Assembly: GCF_015056685.1 (NCBI RefSeq)
Contig: NZ_SVFW01000008.1
Coordinates: 36,201 to 98,530, forward strand
Reading direction: 5' to 3'
From: Butyrivibrio sp.
GTDB taxonomy: Bacteria; Bacillota; Clostridia; Lachnospirales; Lachnospiraceae
Length of the DNA stretch: 62,330 nucleotides
Under the pieces are notes generated by a model that saw only the letters and a list, made by a program, of their open reading frames with translations, was not told where the DNA came from and did no database searches. Of the stretch, positions 58,638-62,330 are shown in pieces; position 1 is the stretch's first letter; each line of letters starts with the position of its first letter. A program made the translations under genes and the position numbers.

Positions 58638-58796
58638 TTTTGGTGAAAAGCTTGCTTTGTTTGTTATTGGGGTAGATGAGGAGGCGTTTATAAATAGTTT
58701 TTTAAAAGACCATCCTGAGTATGTATTAGTTTTAGATAACGGACATTGGTCATATGGCCATAGTTATTATCTTGTTAACAAAAAACTTACAAAATA
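58638..58796 (+). pseudogene. C-terminal gene stub, unidentified
   Basis: An open frame without a start begins LALFGEKLALFVIGVDEEAF and continues to DNGHWSYGHSYYLVNKKLTK, ending at TAA 58796. It is immediately after the repeat protein stop and has no ribosome binding site. It looks like the tail of a lost gene at the right edge of the polysaccharide locus. Beyond it, up to 58860, nothing is seen except the next gene's start region. Confidence 0.45.
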
Positions 58797-58860
58797 AGTT
58801 GAATGTGGAATGGCGATATATAAGAACTTATAATATGAATTAACTTCAGAGGAATTACAA

Positions 58861-59958
58861 ATGTCAAAAAAGTTAAATGGAACCGTAATAGTAACATACA
58901 GATGTAATGCCCGTTGCAATATGTGCAACAGATATAAGGCACCATCTGATCCAAGGGATGAAATATCAATTGAAACAATAAAGAAATTGCCACCGATGTA
59001 CTTTACCAACATCACTGGTGGAGAGCCTTTTATCCGTGAGGATATCAAGGATATAGTAAGAGAACTTCGAAAAAAGAGTGACAGAATAGTTATCTCTACC
59101 AATGGATTCTTCACAGATAAGATTATTGATCTGTGCAAAGAATTCCCCGATGTAGGAATACGAATTTCAATCGAGGGACTTGAACAGACAAATAATGAGA
59201 TCAGGGGACTCCCTGATGGATTTAACAAGGGATATACCACACTTAAAAAGCTTCGTGAGATGGGACTTAAGGATGTTGGTTTTGGAATGACTGTTCAGGA
59301 TAGGAACGCGCCAGATCTTTGTGAACTTTACAAGCTTTCTGATGAGCTTGATATGGAGTTTGCAACAGCTTCTCTTCACAATAGTTTTTATTTTGTAGAG
59401 GCCAAGAATATTATTCATGACAGGCCAATGGTTGCAGAGAACTTCGAGAAGCTTATCAACATGCTTCTTAAATCAAACAGCCCTAAGAAGTGGTTCAGAG
59501 CATATTTCAACCACGGACTTATTAACTATATTTATGGACAAAAGAGGCTTCTTCCATGCGATATGAGTTTTGATACTTTCTTTATTGATCCATACGGTGA
59601 TGTTATGCCATGTAATGGAACTAAGGATAAAGAGGTAATGGGTAATCTCAACAATCAGTCATGGGATGAACTTTGGAATTCACCAGAGGCTGAAGTGGTT
59701 AGAAATAAGGTTCGTCACTGTGATAGACAGTGCTGGATGATTGGCTCAGTTTCTCCGGCTATGCACAAGTATATTTGGACACCTGCTACATGGGTAATCT
59801 GGCATAAGCTTAAAGCTCTTTTCATGAAGAAGCCATACTCAATGTATGAACTTAAGGTGGTTCGTGACTATAGAGACGGTAAGGTTTCCAAGGAAGAACT
59901 TGATAAGTGCAGTACCTGTGATATGTGTGCTGTGGCTAATAATGGATTGAAGAAGTAA
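58861..59958 (+). CDS. Radical SAM/SPASM protein
   Basis: 365 residues. The radical SAM cluster is TYRCNARCNMCNRYK (CX3CX2C) near residue 17. NITGGEPFIREDI supplies the GGE motif. A C-terminal SPASM-type set has DPYGDVMPCNGT, then HCDRQCWM and KCSTCDMCAV, giving cysteines for one or two additional clusters. SPASM enzymes modify peptides or sugars and alcohols. No precursor peptide is visible beside it. Its codon use returns to the higher-GC style of the first 10 kb, so it may be outside the imported locus. Confidence 0.82.
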   Translation: MSKKLNGTVIVTYRCNARCNMCNRYKAPSDPRDEISIETIKKLPPMYFTNITGGEPFIREDIKDIVRELRKKSDRIVISTNGFFTDKIIDLCKEFPDVGIRISIEGLEQTNNEIRGLPDGFNKGYTTLKKLREMGLKDVGFGMTVQDRNAPDLCELYKLSDELDMEFATASLHNSFYFVEAKNIIHDRPMVAENFEKLINMLLKSNSPKKWFRAYFNHGLINYIYGQKRLLPCDMSFDTFFIDPYGDVMPCNGTKDKEVMGNLNNQSWDELWNSPEAEVVRNKVRHCDRQCWMIGSVSPAMHKYIWTPATWVIWHKLKALFMKKPYSMYELKVVRDYRDGKVSKEELDKCSTCDMCAVANNGLKK

Positions 59959-59972
59959 GTTGGTGGATATAA

Positions 59973-61616
59973 GTGAAAACAGATAATAATATCATGAAAA
60001 GTTTTATAACCAACAGAGACAAAATAGGAGAAGGTATTTACCTTCTCTATTTTGCATTAATGGTTGGTGCAAGGGCAGCAGGACTATATGAAGGGATGAC
60101 TCTTTATAATATAAGCCTTGTTATAGGAATGCTTCTCTTTGCATGCAAGATGATAGTTACTAAGCATTCAGCAAAAGAATATCTGATTACTGGAGCATTT
60201 ATGCTGCTTGCAACTATAGTGTATATGCACACAGGAGAGAAAGGCTTATTGGTCTGCTTTACCATGATGCTCGGTATGAAATGTGTCTCTGTTCAGAATG
60301 TTATTAAGACAGGTGCTGTTGTTGCCGGAATGATAATCATGAGCAAAGTCTTCCTTGGAGTATTTGGTTTAGTTCATGAAATATATTATCCCCAGGAACG
60401 TGACGGAGTAGGGCTGATGTTCAGACATGCTCTTGGCTATGCTCATCCTAATACTTTACATATGAATGTGCTGATGCTCAGCATGATGGTAATGTATTTG
60501 ATCACTACTTGGCTTATGTCAGTCAGGTATGAGGCATGCGATGATATATTATCACTCAATATTAAAACGAGAAATGATTCGGCTATCATGTTTGTGGCAT
60601 CTTTGCTGGTATTGTGTTTTAATATCTATATTTTTCAATATTCGGGCAGCAGAACTGGTTTGCTTGCCTGCGTTGCATATTTGATTGTGAATATGTGGTT
60701 ATATTTCATAGCCCAAATCGGCCTTTTTGAAAAAATCATTTCTTTTGCTGCATTTCCAATCGTTTCATTCATTGCTATTGTGCTTCCCTTTATTCTTAAA
60801 GGTAAACTGTTTGATTTTGTGAATATGACTATCTTTACTACTAGATTTTCAATAGCAAAATACTTTTGGGAGCATAATTCTATTTCACTTTTTGGAATCA
60901 GACTTAATAATCCAGATGAAGCAATGGCAACCTATGGAATTGATATGGCTCAGCTCTATCTCTTTTTACAGTTGGGATTGGTTGCTTTTGTAGTTATTGC
61001 TGTTCTCACGATTTGGTTTGTTTACCAGGCAATCAAGAAAGAAAGAAAAGCAGAACTGGCAGTACTTATGGGAATGCTGTTTCTTGGAATATGGGAGCCA
61101 CTTTTGTACAATCTGGGTTTCAAGAATTTTGTATATGTATTTATGGGAACCATGATCTATGAGTGCCTGGAAAAAGCAGATAGCACGTTAAAAGCAACTT
61201 CTGTAACTGAAGCTCGAAAGAGAATAATGATAGATACAAAAAAGATTGCGGTATGTGCAGCGATATCGATAGTCATTGGTATTATCGCTTCTGCTATATA
61301 TCTTGCCGCGACAAACCCGCCATCTGCTCTTTACGGCGACAGAGAAAAAGATGAATCTGGAAATAGTTTCGGTATGGAGGCTGATTATTTGGACGATCAG
61401 GAGATTGACCAATTAAAATCAGATGGAGATATCATCATTGGTTATACAGATGCAGAAACTCCTATGTATAAATACGATGAAACAATAGCCGAAATGGAAT
61501 ATCAAAAGAGAACTTTGAGCACCGGTGTATGGAGTGGAATACTAGTATTTGGTATAGCTTTGTGCACAATTAAAATGTATAATACATTTAACAAAAAGGA
61601 ACATGGAAAGGCATAA
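59973..61616 (+). CDS. Wzy/WaaL-like polysaccharide polymerase or ligase
   Basis: 547 residues, about 12 TM segments, then a C-terminal extracytoplasmic stretch (about 455-515) and a final TM. It shares LGYAHPNTLHMNV and YSGSRTGLLACV with the protein at 26993 (GFGHPNTL, SVSRT). GTG 59973 with GGTGGA ahead is the chosen start; ATG 59994 is an alternative. It lies 14 bases after the radical SAM gene and is probably co-transcribed with it. Specific polymerase or ligase function is not resolved. Confidence 0.65.
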   Translation: MKTDNNIMKSFITNRDKIGEGIYLLYFALMVGARAAGLYEGMTLYNISLVIGMLLFACKMIVTKHSAKEYLITGAFMLLATIVYMHTGEKGLLVCFTMMLGMKCVSVQNVIKTGAVVAGMIIMSKVFLGVFGLVHEIYYPQERDGVGLMFRHALGYAHPNTLHMNVLMLSMMVMYLITTWLMSVRYEACDDILSLNIKTRNDSAIMFVASLLVLCFNIYIFQYSGSRTGLLACVAYLIVNMWLYFIAQIGLFEKIISFAAFPIVSFIAIVLPFILKGKLFDFVNMTIFTTRFSIAKYFWEHNSISLFGIRLNNPDEAMATYGIDMAQLYLFLQLGLVAFVVIAVLTIWFVYQAIKKERKAELAVLMGMLFLGIWEPLLYNLGFKNFVYVFMGTMIYECLEKADSTLKATSVTEARKRIMIDTKKIAVCAAISIVIGIIASAIYLAATNPPSALYGDREKDESGNSFGMEADYLDDQEIDQLKSDGDIIIGYTDAETPMYKYDETIAEMEYQKRTLSTGVWSGILVFGIALCTIKMYNTFNKKEHGKA

Positions 61617-61643
61617 TTTTTGAATAATAGGAAGGAGATTTTT

Positions 61644-62207
61644 ATGGCAGAAAACAAATGGAGATGTAGAGCAGAGGATCTGAAGGGAACTGAGACAGAG
61701 AAGAACTTGCAGGCGGCTTTTGCAGGTGAGTCAGAGGCAAGGAATAAGTATACATTCTTTGCTTCAAAGGCTAAAAAAGAGGGCTATGTTCAGATCTCAA
61801 ATATCTTTGCAGAGACAGCAGCTAATGAAAAAGAGCATGCTGAAATCTGGTATAAGATTCTTACAGGCATCGGAAGCACAATAGATTGTCTTAAGGAAGC
61901 AGCTGAAGGCGAGTCCTATGAGTGGAAGGAAATGTATCCTTCTTTTGCAAAGAAGGCAAGAGAGGAAGGCTTTTATGAGATTGCCGAGCTGTTTGAAGGC
62001 GTAGCAGCAATTGAGAAAGAACATGAGGAGCGCTACAAGAAGCTTCTTAAAAATGTTGAGGATAAGTTAGTGTTCTCAAGAGATGGCGATTGCGTATGGC
62101 AGTGCAGCAACTGCGGACATATCGTAATCGGTAAAGAAGCTCCTGAAGTATGTCCTGTTTGCAACCATCCAAGAGATTATTTCCAACTTAAGGCAGAAAA
62201 CTACTAA
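61644..62207 (+). CDS. Rubrerythrin
   Basis: About 187 residues. The N-terminal ferritin-like diiron domain has AFAGESEARNKYTFFA (first ExxxxE/R set) and FAETAANEKEHAEIWYKIL (ExxH), repeated as IAELFEGVAAIEKEHEERYK. The C-terminal rubredoxin domain has CSNCGHIVIG and CPVCNHPRDYF. It reduces hydrogen peroxide in anaerobes, in the cytoplasm. ATG 61644 has a perfect AAGGAG site. A strong terminator follows. Sequence is complete and typical. Confidence 0.95.
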   Translation: MAENKWRCRAEDLKGTETEKNLQAAFAGESEARNKYTFFASKAKKEGYVQISNIFAETAANEKEHAEIWYKILTGIGSTIDCLKEAAEGESYEWKEMYPSFAKKAREEGFYEIAELFEGVAAIEKEHEERYKKLLKNVEDKLVFSRDGDCVWQCSNCGHIVIGKEAPEVCPVCNHPRDYFQLKAENY

Positions 62208-62220
62208 TTATAAAAAAATC

Positions 62221-62257
62221 AAAGGCAGCTCAATAGTTTGTGAGCTGCCTTTAAAAT
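62221..62257 (+). terminator. Strong rho-independent terminator after rubrerythrin
   Basis: Perfect 12-bp stem AAAGGCAGCTCA / TGAGCTGCCTTT with an eight-base loop. Upstream A-rich sequence makes it possibly bidirectional. The group II intron-like sequence starts six bases after the stem. Confidence 0.85.
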
Positions 62258-62330
62258 GTGCGCCTAGCGGCGCACGTTTCTAACGGGTTAAAGTCCCGAA
62301 TCCGCCCGGTAGTGGGAAGGATATAGCCGA
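62258..62330 (+). mobile_element. 5' end of a group II intron (truncated by window edge)
   Basis: The sequence begins GTGCGCC (consensus GUGYG) and folds at once into a perfect 7-bp hairpin GTGCGCC-TAGC-GGCGCAC. It is followed by GGGTTAAAGTCCCGAATCCG and GGGAAGGATATAGCC, which look like domain I of bacterial group II introns. Position directly after a perfect terminator hairpin is the habitual target of class C group II introns. The reverse transcriptase ORF and 3' end lie outside the window. Confidence 0.65.

Noticed and set aside
1..62330. tRNA, rRNA and intact insertion-sequence transposase genes.
   Set aside because: None could be recognised by eye; small structured RNAs cannot be excluded without a covariance search.

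Overview
The window looks like a chromosomal segment of a low-to-moderate GC Firmicute of the Lachnospiraceae, most like Butyrivibrio/Pseudobutyrivibrio. This rests on protein style (a DUF6465-type small protein, a GHKL sensor kinase, DUF6020/DUF6056-type membrane proteins, a CHC2/MobV mobile-element pair), strong AAGGAG-type ribosome binding sites and AT-rich codon use. It is an inference from the sequence alone; no rRNA or other marker gene is present.

Layout. (1) 1-10.3 kb, ordinary genome with somewhat higher GC: the end of a branched-chain amino-acid ABC transporter operon (livM partial, livG, livF), a cytidylate-kinase-like protein, a large membrane protein, a stand-alone 5'-3' exonuclease, a PlsC acyltransferase, a polytopic membrane protein, a convergent GHKL sensor kinase, and two very small proteins. 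(2) 10.4-15.5 kb: three large polytopic proteins of GtrII/GT-C style. (3) 15.5-20.4 kb: a mosaic mobile island with a small serine recombinase, a putative invertible promoter segment between two dyad-symmetric inverted sites, a decayed SGNH hydrolase, an acyltransferase-3, a hairpin-rich oriT-like region, a MobV-type relaxase and a broken CHC2 primase. (4) 20.4-25.7 kb, minus strand: a PseC-like aminotransferase, a DUF6020-type membrane protein and a CotH-kinase protein. (5) 25.8-28.2 kb: two related extracytoplasmic proteins, both frameshifted next to their start codon, and a Wzy/WaaL-like ligase or polymerase. (6) 28.2-58.8 kb: a long, AT-rich surface polysaccharide locus with GT4, GT2, GT10 and GT11 transferases, a flippase-type ABC exporter, GT-C, YfhO and DUF6056 membrane proteins, a TupA-like ATP-grasp protein and two fused Wzy-like proteins. 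Decayed DNA lies at both edges (a dCTP-deaminase-like pseudogene on the left, a gene stub on the right). (7) 58.86-62.33 kb: a radical SAM/SPASM protein, another Wzy-like protein, rubrerythrin and its terminator, immediately followed by what looks like the 5' end of a group II intron cut by the window edge.

How it fits together. Regions 2, 4, 5 and 6 together would make, fucosylate, export, polymerise and decorate one or more cell-surface glycans. Two alpha-1,2-fucosyltransferase-like and one alpha-1,3-fucosyltransferase-like genes point to a fucosylated product. Several features suggest a fast-changing surface: a likely phase-variable promoter upstream of the acyltransferase, a frameshift in a G7 tract, start-proximal frameshifts, multiple Wzy-like genes and pseudogenes at the locus edges.

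Most notable observations: the recombinase plus 128-bp inverted-site promoter segment (16.25-16.40 kb); a 1380-residue Wzy-like protein ending in sixteen YD/RHS-like 32-residue repeats (54.5-58.6 kb); a Wzy-like/GT4 fusion (32.4-34.7 kb); and a group II intron start placed six bases after a perfect terminator stem.
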